64,000 bases of DNA from positions 1 through 64,000 of the forward strand of contig NZ_JADEWV010000001.1 of assembly GCF_015207455.1 (NCBI RefSeq), given 5' to 3'. This document shows, one piece after another, positions 9,660-18,003 of the stretch. Both the position numbers and the translations under genes were made by a program. Numbering within the stretch: the stretch's first letter is position 1; every line of letters starts with the position of its first letter. Under the pieces are notes generated by a model. That model had not been told where the DNA came from, did not search any database, and saw only the letters and a program-made list of their open reading frames with translations. Source of the stretch: Microcoleus sp. LEGE 07076. GTDB taxonomy: Bacteria; Cyanobacteriota; Cyanobacteriia; Cyanobacteriales; Microcoleaceae.

Positions 9660-12029
9660 ATGAATATGAAAAAGTGGAAAATCTGGTTAATAGCAGTAAC
9701 AACAGCATTTTTATGCTGCTTGCAAATACCTATTTCAGCTCGAATAGCACGGTCGATCGCCCCTCAAACCAACACCCAACTAATCGCCGCCCAAAATCAG
9801 CAATCGGCGGGACAATACCGCCAAGCTTGCGAGAGTTTGCTTTCTGTTTTAGGATTTACCAACTTCAACTGCCAAACCTTAATCGACAATCAATTATCCC
9901 CAGCCGAAAAAGCAACTATTGAAAAATTACCGCACACCGAAATAGCAGCATCGGGATTGAGAACTTTAGGCGATGTGCTGCGTTTGACAGGTGCTTTGAA
10001 AAATTCGGAAATCATGTTAAACCGCAGTTTGATAATAGCACAAAATTTGCGGAACGATCGCACTCTCAGCGCAGTTTATCTCAGTTTAGGAAATACCCAG
10101 CGGGCAAGGGGTAAGCGGCAAGAAGATATTAGGAAAAATGGTGAGAATAATTATCTCAAAGCTTTGAATTTTTACGAAAGGGCGATCGCCCTATCTGCCC
10201 CAACCGAACAGTTACAAGCTAAATTAAATAAACTCAGCCTGCTTGTCGAAACTCAACCCGACTCAGATATCGGCAATTTGTGGCCAGAAATCAAGTCAAA
10301 AGTTGACAATTTGCCCGTCACTACTGAATCTATTTACGCCCGCATCGACTTTGCTGAAAGTCTGACTTGTTTGAAAGTGCAAACAATGGGGCGATCGCAC
10401 ATCGAGAAAATCTTACTACCTTTGCCGCCCGCAGTCCAACACTGTGCTGTCGCAGCCAAGACTCAAACCGCAGCAAACCCAGAATTAATTTATGTTGCAA
10501 AACTGTTGGCATCCGCAGCAAAAGATGCTAGACAATTAGGCAATTTGCGAGCAGAATCCTATGCCAAAGGCAGTCTCGGCGAATTGTACGAAATCACCGG
10601 ACAATTATCCGATGCCAAACAATTAACCGGTGAAGCTTTAGGCATTGCACAGTCAATCCAGGCGGCGGATATTGCCTATCGGTGGCAGTGGCAATTAGGA
10701 AGATTGACGGTGAAAAGTAAGGGAGAGAAAACAAGGGCGATCGCAGCTTATCAAGCATCAGTTCAAACCCTCCAATCTCTGCGAAAAGATTTAATTGCCG
10801 TCAATCCAGACGTGCAGTTTTCCTTCCGAGACAACGCCGAACCAGTTTACCGCGAATTCGTAGATTTATTGCTAACAACAGATGGCAAATCTCAGCCAAA
10901 TCAAAATAATCTCCAACAAGCAATTCAAGAAATAGATGCCCTGCAACTAGCAGAAATAGAAAACTTTTTGCGGTGCAGTTTGTCGGCTACCGTAGCAATC
11001 GATCGCATAGCAGACAATCGAGCCGCGCTGATTTATCCAATTATCTTAGAAGATAGAATAGCAGTTATTTTGCAAGTTTACGGACAGCCGCTGACATATT
11101 ACGAAACTTCTGTACCGCGCCAAACAGTAGAAACTACTCTGCAAAAACTGCGATCGAACTTGGCTGAACCAGGGAAAAATCCTCAAGCCATAGCTGAATC
11201 GGAGAAGGTTTACAAATGGTTGATTGAGCCTTTAGAAGCGGAACTAGCACAAAACACTCAAATTGAAACATTAGTATTTGTGTTAGATGGAAGCTTGCGA
11301 AACATTCCAATGGCAGTGCTTCACGATCGGAAAACACAGAAGTATTTAGTACAAAATAAATATGCGATCGCCATTTCCCCGCGACTCACACTTTTTGCAC
11401 CTCAACCGTTACAAAAAAGATTAAAAGTCTTTACAGGCGGGATAGGTGAAGCGCAAAATATTGACGGTAAAAACTTTCAAATCATTCAGAAGTTAAAAGA
11501 AGAATTAGAAGGAATAGCCACAAAAGTTCCCGCCAGTAAACCCCTGCTAGAAACAAACTTTACGAAAGCCAACATTCAAAATCAACTCCAAATAGGCAGC
11601 TTTTCCGCAGTACACCTAAAGACTCACGGCGAATTTAGTTCCGATCCCGACGAAACATATATTGTCGCTTACAAACAGTTGCTAAAAGGTGAAGATATCG
11701 CCAACTTAATTGAAGTAGAAACTCCGCAGCAGTCAATCAATATTGAACTGCTAGTTTTGAGTGCTTGTCAGACAGCATCAGGAGACAACCGAGCAGTTTT
11801 AGGACTTGCGGGAATTGCCGTGCGTGCGGGAGCCCGCAGCACTTTATCAACTTTGTGGGAAGCCGAAGATACACCCAATACCGAACTGATGTTAAAGTTT
11901 TACGAAGAACTTGCAAAACCCGGAACAACTAGGGCAAAAGCGCTGCATCTTGCACAGCAATCGCTGTTTGAAAGATATCAGGCGGTTAAGACTTGGGGGA
12001 CATATATTCTAGTCGGCAATTGGCTGTAG
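9660..12029 (+). CDS. Exported TPR-CHAT caspase-like protease
   Basis: 789 residues from the ATG at 9660; a second ATG at 9666 is possible. The frame extends left only through repeat DNA. The N-terminus is a signal-peptide-like segment (KKWKIWLIAVTTAFLCCLQIPISARIA). Residues about 50-400 are helical, TPR-like. The C-terminal CHAT domain (about 490-789) carries the His in LKTHGEF and the Cys in LVLSACQTASGD, the expected dyad, then GLAGIAVRAGARSTLSTLW. CHAT proteases are clan CD peptidases related to caspases, separase and HetF (family knowledge). It lies 149 bp after the haemagglutinin gene on the same strand and probably acts on it or on its secretion (inference). Full length, with both catalytic residues present. 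Confidence 0.9.
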   Translation: MNMKKWKIWLIAVTTAFLCCLQIPISARIARSIAPQTNTQLIAAQNQQSAGQYRQACESLLSVLGFTNFNCQTLIDNQLSPAEKATIEKLPHTEIAASGLRTLGDVLRLTGALKNSEIMLNRSLIIAQNLRNDRTLSAVYLSLGNTQRARGKRQEDIRKNGENNYLKALNFYERAIALSAPTEQLQAKLNKLSLLVETQPDSDIGNLWPEIKSKVDNLPVTTESIYARIDFAESLTCLKVQTMGRSHIEKILLPLPPAVQHCAVAAKTQTAANPELIYVAKLLASAAKDARQLGNLRAESYAKGSLGELYEITGQLSDAKQLTGEALGIAQSIQAADIAYRWQWQLGRLTVKSKGEKTRAIAAYQASVQTLQSLRKDLIAVNPDVQFSFRDNAEPVYREFVDLLLTTDGKSQPNQNNLQQAIQEIDALQLAEIENFLRCSLSATVAIDRIADNRAALIYPIILEDRIAVILQVYGQPLTYYETSVPRQTVETTLQKLRSNLAEPGKNPQAIAESEKVYKWLIEPLEAELAQNTQIETLVFVLDGSLRNIPMAVLHDRKTQKYLVQNKYAIAISPRLTLFAPQPLQKRLKVFTGGIGEAQNIDGKNFQIIQKLKEELEGIATKVPASKPLLETNFTKANIQNQLQIGSFSAVHLKTHGEFSSDPDETYIVAYKQLLKGEDIANLIEVETPQQSINIELLVLSACQTASGDNRAVLGLAGIAVRAGARSTLSTLWEAEDTPNTELMLKFYEELAKPGTTRAKALHLAQQSLFERYQAVKTWGTYILVGNWL

Positions 12030-12346
12030 ATAATGATTTACAGCATTTCTCAGAAAGATGAGGTACGCTCAAATAGCGGTAATAGGTAATATCAATTTCC
12101 GTTGCACTCCCATTTGTGACAAGTTAAGAAAAACTGAAGGGTTGACTGTTAACTGTTGACTCGATTTTATTATTCCGATGCAACCGGAAACGATGTAATG
12201 GTTAATTGCAGGATTGGGAATACAAAATCCGGGTTTTGGATACCCTTTATAAACCAGCGATAAAAAAGATAACAAACCCAGATTTGGTATAATTTGAGAT
12301 CGGGTTAACTACCAGCTATGATTTATGACGCATTACCGATTACAGA
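12030..12346. repeat. Intergenic region with an STRR-like heptamer repeat and a conserved GGAGTGCAAC element
   Basis: The convergent gap between the CHAT gene and the phosphoesterase. Bases 12098-12185 are the inverted form of the element at 26215-26290: heptamers of the GTCAACA/GTTAACA type next to ggagtgcaac, then a ttgatat-type end. No gene or clear terminator was found. Confidence 0.6.
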
Positions 12347-14131
12347 TTAGGGAATTTGCAACTTAAACTCATCAAACTTCACCACTTTCGACTTTGGTTT
12401 CCGCGTATCAAAATAATAGCTGCTAACCGTACCGTTCTCCGTCTCAAAAATACTAAAAGCCGTAATATCGTTGCTTTCAATATACGGCAGCGGCAGCCCA
12501 TCTTTTCCCAGCAGTGGCGCCACAGTCGGCACCACAGGTTCCAATCCGTTGGGATCTCCAGTAGCGCTGTAATCTTCCCGATATCCTGGCGGCACAAACC
12601 GGCGTTTTTCCCCCGTGAAAGCCCCGTAACTGTTGCCCACATTAGAAGTTTCCAAAAAGTGCATTCCGCTGGAACTGACAAACCGATTCCACAAATGGGA
12701 ATGTCCGTAAAAAACTAACTGCACCCCGGCTGTTTCTAGCAGCGGCACTACATCCCGAATCAGATAATCTTGTTGTTTGGGATACTCGTAACGCACCATT
12801 TTTATCTCGCCATCGGAAGTGCGATCGACTATTTGGACGGGGTCAGTATAAGCAGGTACAATATTGTCGCCCAGAGAATGAGGGGGGTGGTGAAACATCA
12901 CAACTTTATATTTTGCCTGCTGGAATTCCGCACTTTTTAACTCTTGTTCCAGCCAATTATATTGAGCGCTACCCTTAAAAATTGGCTCGAAAATATGCTG
13001 TCCGTATCCCCATTTTTCAGGGCGATCCAAGTCTTCGTCCCGTTCCCGATACCTGCCTCTGGCATCCGGATCTAAATTCGGAGTCCGCCAGATATTGGTA
13101 ACATACAAAGTCACTAACCGCACGTCTCCAAAAGTCAAAGCATAATAATTTTTGTCAGCGGGAAAGCTAAAAATTTCGTTGTATGTATCGCTGTTAAAAG
13201 TATTGTTTTTTAACAAAATATCTCGCTCTTTGACTGCATATGTTTGAGTGAGGTATGGATATATTTTCTCTGCAGCAGCGCGGGGGAAAGAATCGTTAAA
13301 CTGGTCGTTGAGGGTACTGGTAGTTGAAAACCTCCCCATAATTTCATGGTTCCCAATCGCCGGAAATAAAGGCGCGTGTTGGATCAGTTCGCCGCCGCTG
13401 TACAATGTTTTGATGCCGTTTTTGTCGAGTTCCGAGAAGGCGCGGCCTTGCAAAGCGGGGAAAAAGGCGCGGCCTCGGTAATCGTCGAACCATTCGGAAG
13501 CGCGATCGGCTATATTAATTAAATCCCCAGCCATGAAAACCGCATCAATTTTGTCAATTGTTTCTGCAACTTTCTGGAGATTTGCCGCTGTCATCGGCAT
13601 CAATTGATGGTCAGAAGTGAGGAGAATTTTCAGCCCAATTCCTGCTGCTGGTATCGGAGAAAGTGTAAAAACTTTGCTACTAACAGATGTGCCGTCTTTT
13701 CTTTGGCTAGTGACTGAATAAGGAATCCGAACACCGGGCCTTAAATTGGGGACTTCTGCTTCGTGCCGCCAGATGTCGCGGAGCAGGGGATTGGTGCGAG
13801 TAATGCGCTGTTTGATGCTATCGGATATCTGCGAGTCTTTGTCTTCGCGAGTGCGGCTTAACTTGGTAGTATTTGCAGCGGCTATTTGATTTAATTTTTC
13901 GCCATAAGCCACAGTATTGCAAGTACCGGGAAACTCGGTAAACCAGACAACTCGCACAGAGTTTGCTGTTGGGAGTTGTAGAAACGGATCGGTTAAAAGT
14001 TGAGGTTTGTTGAGGTAAAATTGCATAATCAAACCGAGTAATAGGAGAATCAGAAAGAGTACGGCAAAAAACCAAGGATTGCGGTACTCACTTTTGGGAA
14101 TTTCTACTTTGTCGGGCAATGGTGTTAACAT
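12347..14131 (-). CDS. Membrane-anchored calcineurin-like metallophosphoesterase
   Basis: 594 residues. One N-terminal transmembrane helix (about residues 20-40, WFFAVLFLILLLLGLIMQFY) probably anchors the enzyme with the catalytic part outside the cytoplasm. Next comes a purple-acid-phosphatase-like beta region, then the phosphoesterase core: LLTSDHQ, MAGDLIN, IGNHE, VMFHHPPHS and YGHSHLWNR. The first metal motif reads D-x-Q rather than the usual D-x-H, so metal preference may differ. Substrate unknown; purple acid phosphatase-like or phosphodiesterase activity is plausible. It is isolated and convergent with the CHAT gene. All other metal ligands appear present. Confidence 0.88.
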   Translation of the reverse strand: MLTPLPDKVEIPKSEYRNPWFFAVLFLILLLLGLIMQFYLNKPQLLTDPFLQLPTANSVRVVWFTEFPGTCNTVAYGEKLNQIAAANTTKLSRTREDKDSQISDSIKQRITRTNPLLRDIWRHEAEVPNLRPGVRIPYSVTSQRKDGTSVSSKVFTLSPIPAAGIGLKILLTSDHQLMPMTAANLQKVAETIDKIDAVFMAGDLINIADRASEWFDDYRGRAFFPALQGRAFSELDKNGIKTLYSGGELIQHAPLFPAIGNHEIMGRFSTTSTLNDQFNDSFPRAAAEKIYPYLTQTYAVKERDILLKNNTFNSDTYNEIFSFPADKNYYALTFGDVRLVTLYVTNIWRTPNLDPDARGRYRERDEDLDRPEKWGYGQHIFEPIFKGSAQYNWLEQELKSAEFQQAKYKVVMFHHPPHSLGDNIVPAYTDPVQIVDRTSDGEIKMVRYEYPKQQDYLIRDVVPLLETAGVQLVFYGHSHLWNRFVSSSGMHFLETSNVGNSYGAFTGEKRRFVPPGYREDYSATGDPNGLEPVVPTVAPLLGKDGLPLPYIESNDITAFSIFETENGTVSSYYFDTRKPKSKVVKFDEFKLQIP

Positions 14132-14440
14132 AGGTTATTAGTTATTAGTTTGTAGGGGAGAGTTTCACCAGCCAAACAGAAATCCCAATCCAAATACAGA
14201 TAAACCCGCCCCGCCTTTGAAAAAATCAACTGCCAACGTTATCAAAAAGTTAAGAAATCAGTAAAATATCTCACAATTAACAAACTTAAACCATTTTTTT
14301 TACCTCTTGTGATCTCTGCATTCTCTTTCTCTGCGCCCTCTGCGTTCTCTGCGGTTCATAAAAAAATCTTTTGCAAAAATGATTTAGACTTGCTACATAC
14401 AAATGTTACCACCATCTGACACCTAAAATCTCAAATAGAT
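14132..14440. repeat. Divergent intergenic region with interspersed repeats
   Basis: It contains a GTTATTAGTTATTAG heptamer tract, a GTAGGGG...AACCCGCCCC repeat (about 14152-14210) and, at 14311-14359, an inverted copy of the CCGCAGAG/CGCAGAG repeat. Promoters for the divergent phosphoesterase and amidase genes must lie here, but no clear boxes were identified. Confidence 0.6.
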
Positions 14441-15418
14441 ATGACCCGCCACCTTCTCAAAGCTAACTGCAAAACCGTACACCTAGGCGGTTTCTCTCCC
14501 AACCTCGAACCTGCTTTAACTGTGGATTCGGGCGATCGCATCGACATCGAAACCTATTCAGGATATTATGTTGCTGACAAGGCCCCGCCGGAATTTCTTA
14601 CCCCCGAATTTTTAGATATTTGTCAGAATTTGCCTACCAACCGCAAAATCGGCCCTGGCCCGCACTTGCTAACAGGCCCGATTTATGTTAACAATGCCGA
14701 ACCGGGAAACGTTTTAGAAATACAGATAGAGGAGGTTTACCCCAGTTTATCAGTAGGATTCAATGCAATTCGCGCCGGATGGGGAGTTTTACCTGAGTAT
14801 TTTCCCGAATCTAAGTTGCGGTTTATTTCCCTAGATTTAGAGCAAAGAACTGCGGAATTTCCCGTAGGTAGCGGCGCGAAGATTCCCCTGCATCCATTCT
14901 TCGGAATTATCGGGGTTGCCAATCCAGAAATTAACCGTTCTTCTATTCCTCCAGAACGCTATGGTGGCAATATGGACAATCAGGAACTGCAACCGGGAAC
15001 GCGGTTATTTTTACCTGTTTCTGTGCGCGGCGGTTTACTGTCCGTAGGCGACGGACATTCGGCACAAGGAGATGGGGAAGTTAACGGTACTGCGATTGAG
15101 ACTTCGATGAAGGGGACTGTGAAAATCATTTTGCGTCAGGATTTATTTCTGATATTTCCGTTTGCTGAAACGCCTACTCATGTTGTGATTATGGGATTCG
15201 GTAGAACATTAGATGATGCCTTAGAAATGGCGGTAAAACAGACGGTTTATTGGTTGCAAACTTTTGCAGGTTTGAAAGAGGAAGATGCTTATGTTTTGTG
15301 TTCTATCGCGGTAAATTTTCGGATGACGCAGGCTGTCAACAATCCCCAAAAAGGAGTTCACGGAATGGTGCCGAAGTCTATTTTGCCGGAGGTGAAAATT
15401 CTTGATCGCCTAATGTGA
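14441..15418 (+). CDS. Acetamidase/formamidase (FmdA/AmdA family)
   Basis: 325 residues, close to the usual family length. It shows the signature GNMDNQELQPGTRLFLPV followed by GDGHSAQGDGEVNGTAIE, and an N-terminal beta domain with GPGPHLLTGPIYV. The family hydrolyses short aliphatic amides (formamide, acetamide) to carboxylate and ammonia in the cytoplasm, so it could supply nitrogen (family knowledge). It is monocistronic, with no urea/amide ABC transporter adjacent. The ATG at 14441 lacks a strong ribosome-binding site, as is common here. Exact substrate uncertain. Confidence 0.9.
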   Translation: MTRHLLKANCKTVHLGGFSPNLEPALTVDSGDRIDIETYSGYYVADKAPPEFLTPEFLDICQNLPTNRKIGPGPHLLTGPIYVNNAEPGNVLEIQIEEVYPSLSVGFNAIRAGWGVLPEYFPESKLRFISLDLEQRTAEFPVGSGAKIPLHPFFGIIGVANPEINRSSIPPERYGGNMDNQELQPGTRLFLPVSVRGGLLSVGDGHSAQGDGEVNGTAIETSMKGTVKIILRQDLFLIFPFAETPTHVVIMGFGRTLDDALEMAVKQTVYWLQTFAGLKEEDAYVLCSIAVNFRMTQAVNNPQKGVHGMVPKSILPEVKILDRLM

Positions 15419-15449
15419 GGTAGTATGATAGCACGCGACGGACAAAACA

Positions 15450-15514
15450 ACCTCGATCGCGATCGCACAAATTACACAAATTTGTCACTGCGGTGCACCG
15501 ATCGCGATCGCACA
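15450..15514 (+). repeat. Direct repeat of an overlapping HIP1-type octamer
   Basis: GATCGCGATCGCACAA occurs at about 15455 and again at about 15499, each embedding the GCGATCGC palindrome. HIP1 octamers are a known cyanobacterial genome-wide repeat; two extended copies this close are unusual. Confidence 0.7.
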
Positions 15515-15576
15515 ATAATTCAAAATTCAGCTTAGAATGCGAGTAATTTGCAAATTATATCTCAATAGACCTCAGC

Positions 15577-15861
15577 ATGAAAAACCATACTGACGATTTT
15601 GCCAAAGAGGATTTAGTGGATGAGGCTTTTGGGAACCCAGCAATTCCCGATCCGACGGCGTGGGTAGACGAACATTATTTTCTAGCTAATTTCGCCAATA
15701 CAGTAGCCAACCTCCAAGAACATTTATCTGATCAGAGTTGGGAAATTGGCGAGAGTGGCGAGTCGGGCGAGGCGAAATTGTCGATCGACAGTAAAATTAG
15801 AGATATTTTGAAAGCTACTTTTAGCGATGACGGCTGGCAGTATGTCGAAGCTTTATTGTGA
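15577..15861 (+). CDS. Small acidic protein, function unknown
   Basis: 94 residues from the ATG at 15577, acidic, with no recognised domain. A low-complexity stretch (GESGESGEAK) precedes a C-terminal part (SIDSKIRDILKATFSDDGWQYVEALL) that looks like a compact helix pair. No signal peptide or membrane segment. It sits alone downstream of the amidase and convergent with galT. The amino-acid composition is protein-like, so it is probably a real gene, but I do not recognise it. Confidence 0.5.
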   Translation: MKNHTDDFAKEDLVDEAFGNPAIPDPTAWVDEHYFLANFANTVANLQEHLSDQSWEIGESGESGEAKLSIDSKIRDILKATFSDDGWQYVEALL

Positions 15862-16014
15862 GTTTAATAAAATTTATCAATATTTGTAGGTTGATAAATT
15901 TTGAGCGTCAATTAAGCTGTTGCAGATTTAAATTGTCTATTTCAACCGATGATTGAAAATCATTAAATTGTCTTCCGTCCTCGTCTGGGACATTGTTTGA
16001 TAAGTTGTAACTTT

Positions 16015-17070
16015 TTATACTTTAGGTTTGCCGAAATTGCGATCGCCAGGAATTGCGGTCGATCGCAAAAACTGGGCACTTTCCTCTGGCAAAGCTGTAT
16101 TGATAAACATCCCGCTACCCAGTTCAAACCCAGCCTGCTTCGACACTCTGGGAATAATTGCGATATACCAGTGAAAGTATTTTGTTGCCCGTTCGGCTGT
16201 TGGAACCGAGCGAATATTATAGTTGTAATCAGGATCGTTCAATCCGTAATAAAGCTTAGCAAGTACCGTTTTTAAAGTATCAGCAAGATCCGTAATTTCC
16301 GCATCGTTGATGTCATCAAAGGAAGACGAATGTCGGCGCGGAAAAATCCAAATATGAAACGGCGAAAGTGCAGCAAAAGGGATAAAAGCAACAAAATGTT
16401 CGCTTTCAAAAATCACTCTTTCACCCGCCGCTAACTCATCTTCCAAAGTCCGGCAAAACATACATTCTCCAGTGTCATCAAAATATCTAATAGCTTCGTC
16501 GATGCGAGTGCGAAATTGGTTGGGAACAACAGGCGTAGCTGCTATCTGCGAGTGAGGGTGTTCGAGAGAAGTTCCGGCACTTTCCCCGTGATTTTTGAAG
16601 ATTACAATTGTTTCAACGTAGGGATATTTTCTGATTTCTAAATAGCGGTGACGGTATACAAAAAGTATATCAGTTACTTCTTCAACGGTCAACAAAGCGG
16701 TCGTCAAATCGTGTCGCGGGTGTTCGACAATTACTTCGTGAAAGCCGATTCCCGACATGATGCGGTGAATTCCCGATGATATCCTCATTGGTTCTGCTGT
16801 CGGTGAGAGGGCGGGATATTTGTTGCCAATTGCGCGGACTTTCCATGCGGTGCGTAAAGCGAAACTATCCTGTAGGAAATCGTCTGCCAAACGGCAAGTT
16901 TCTAAGGTTCCGTCTTCCTCATTTCCCACGCAAAACGGGCAATCGGCACGGTGCGGCGGCACTGCTGCGAGCGACTTTTTCTTATTAGCAAATTCGTCTG
17001 GTCTTTTCGCCCGTTCGGTCGCGATGATTACCCAATCTCTGGTAATTATATTTTGTCTAATTTCAGACAT
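16015..17070 (-). CDS. galT: Galactose-1-phosphate uridylyltransferase-type nucleotidyltransferase (HIT superfamily)
   Basis: 351 residues from the ATG at 17070 (MSEIRQNIITRDWVIIATERAKRPDEF, the usual start of the family) behind an AGGTAAG ribosome-binding site. The open frame continues upstream without a better start. Zinc-ligand motifs CPFCVGNE and CMFCRTLEDE and the catalytic HPHSQ are present. GalT transfers UMP between UDP-glucose and galactose-1-phosphate in the Leloir pathway. The HPHSQ form also occurs in GalT-like ADP-glucose phosphorylases, so an ADP-glucose role is a real alternative (family knowledge). No galK or galE is adjacent. The leader may fold over the ribosome-binding site (see separate entry). 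Confidence 0.87.
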   Translation of the reverse strand: MSEIRQNIITRDWVIIATERAKRPDEFANKKKSLAAVPPHRADCPFCVGNEEDGTLETCRLADDFLQDSFALRTAWKVRAIGNKYPALSPTAEPMRISSGIHRIMSGIGFHEVIVEHPRHDLTTALLTVEEVTDILFVYRHRYLEIRKYPYVETIVIFKNHGESAGTSLEHPHSQIAATPVVPNQFRTRIDEAIRYFDDTGECMFCRTLEDELAAGERVIFESEHFVAFIPFAALSPFHIWIFPRRHSSSFDDINDAEITDLADTLKTVLAKLYYGLNDPDYNYNIRSVPTAERATKYFHWYIAIIPRVSKQAGFELGSGMFINTALPEESAQFLRSTAIPGDRNFGKPKV

Positions 17071-17072
17071 TT

Positions 17073-17115
17073 TCTTACCTTTTGTTTCAGATTTGAGCCG
17101 TTTCTTATGGTAAGA
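17073..17115 (-). promoter_or_regulatory. Possible RBS-sequestering hairpin in the galT leader
   Basis: On the minus strand the leader reads TCTTACC, about 29 nt of loop, then GGTAAGA immediately before the ATG at 17070. The right arm includes the AGGTAAG ribosome-binding site, so pairing would mask it. The complementarity is visible; any regulatory role is inferred. Confidence 0.35.
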
Positions 17116-17213
17116 TAATAGTTTGCCTGATGTCACGGCCAATTGTAGTTTTTTAACAAATCTTGACTTGAATGTGTGTGAAAATCTGCGTGGGTGCGAT
17201 CGCTTTATCCGAT

Positions 17214-17300
17214 CGTAGGTTGGGTTTAGCAAACGCGAAACCCAACTCTATGGGGTTCATTTCGTTGGGTTTCGCGTAGGGTTCGTTCCTCAACAAAATC
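17214..17300. repeat. GGTTGGGTTT...AAACCCAAC interspersed repeat
   Basis: A palindromic stretch (gttgggtttagcaaacgcg / gcgaaacccaac) followed by a second gttgggtttcgcg arm and gtagggttcgttcc. No coding potential. It resembles short repeats common between cyanobacterial genes. Confidence 0.55.
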
Positions 17301-17485
17301 ATTTGTATAACTTATTGTAGGGTTCTTCCCCCCCCTGAAGAACCCGATCCGTGGTGGTAGGCATTCTTGGAACTACCCCTACAAATTTTGCGAATCATCT
17401 AGGGGCGCTACAGCCACTAAAATCCGCCAGTAAATTTCTCTGCAAGTCCCACAATTTGGCTGTGCTGTCAGAATCGATCGCGAAT

Positions 17486-17689
17486 TTATGTCTCTAATTC
17501 TAACAGTCTCTTAACCTCTGCTAGCGGCATATAAGGCTGATTTGCCTCTTCTGCCTTCGCTGCTCTCAAATCCATCAAATCTTCTAGATCAGCAATTAAT
17601 TCTTGCAGTGCTTCAAATTCTTCATAAGGTATCACCGCAAATTCCTTTTTGCCATTTTTGGTAATAAACTCAGGATGTAACTCAATCAT
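17486..17689 (-). CDS. Phd/YefM-like antitoxin
   Basis: 67 residues. The N-terminal FITKNGKKEFAVIPYEEFEALQELIADLEDL matches the Phd/YefM layout (DNA-binding beta/helix followed by a helix that binds the toxin). The C-terminal tail is acidic and Pro-rich (EEANQPYMPLAEVKRLLELE). It neutralises the RelE-type toxin encoded immediately upstream on the same strand and represses the operon (family knowledge). The toxin-first order with a 19-bp gap is the reverse of the usual order. If the toxin gene is dead, this is an orphan antitoxin. Confidence 0.7.
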   Translation of the reverse strand: MIELHPEFITKNGKKEFAVIPYEEFEALQELIADLEDLMDLRAAKAEEANQPYMPLAEVKRLLELET

Positions 17690-17708
17690 AGGTATTTCCT
17701 TCTATCGT

Positions 17709-17960
17709 TTAAGAATAAGCATTTTTTCTGTGTTTGACGCGGTAGATTACCAAAATATCTCCCTCAATTTCAAACAAAACTCGGTAATCTCCTACCCGCA
17801 ACCGATATTCGGGCGTATAATTAGTTAAGCGTTTCACATCTCCTGCTAGGTTATTTTGGATTAACTCAATTTTGGTCAAAACTCGGTTTTGTACCTCTGC
17901 TGGCAAAGATTCTAAATTTTTGACTGCTTTCGGCTTAAACTCAACTTAGTAATTCGTCAA
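17709..17960 (-). pseudogene. RelE/ParE-type toxin gene with an in-frame stop near its start
   Basis: From the likely TTG start at 17960 the frame reads MTNY, stop (TAA, 17948-17946), then VEFKPKAVKNLESLP and a full RelE-like body ending at 17709 (RLRVGDYRVLFEIEGDILVIYRVKHRKNAY). An AGGTGA ribosome-binding site lies 4 nt before that TTG. MTNYxVEFKPKA is what the family start should look like, so codon 5 has probably mutated to TAA. A shorter product could begin at a TTG at 17906, but it would lose the first beta strand. It pairs with the antitoxin gene downstream. Confidence 0.7.
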
Positions 17961-18003
17961 AACGTCACCTATTCACAAGATAACTGATCGGCCACCAATT
18001 GTA

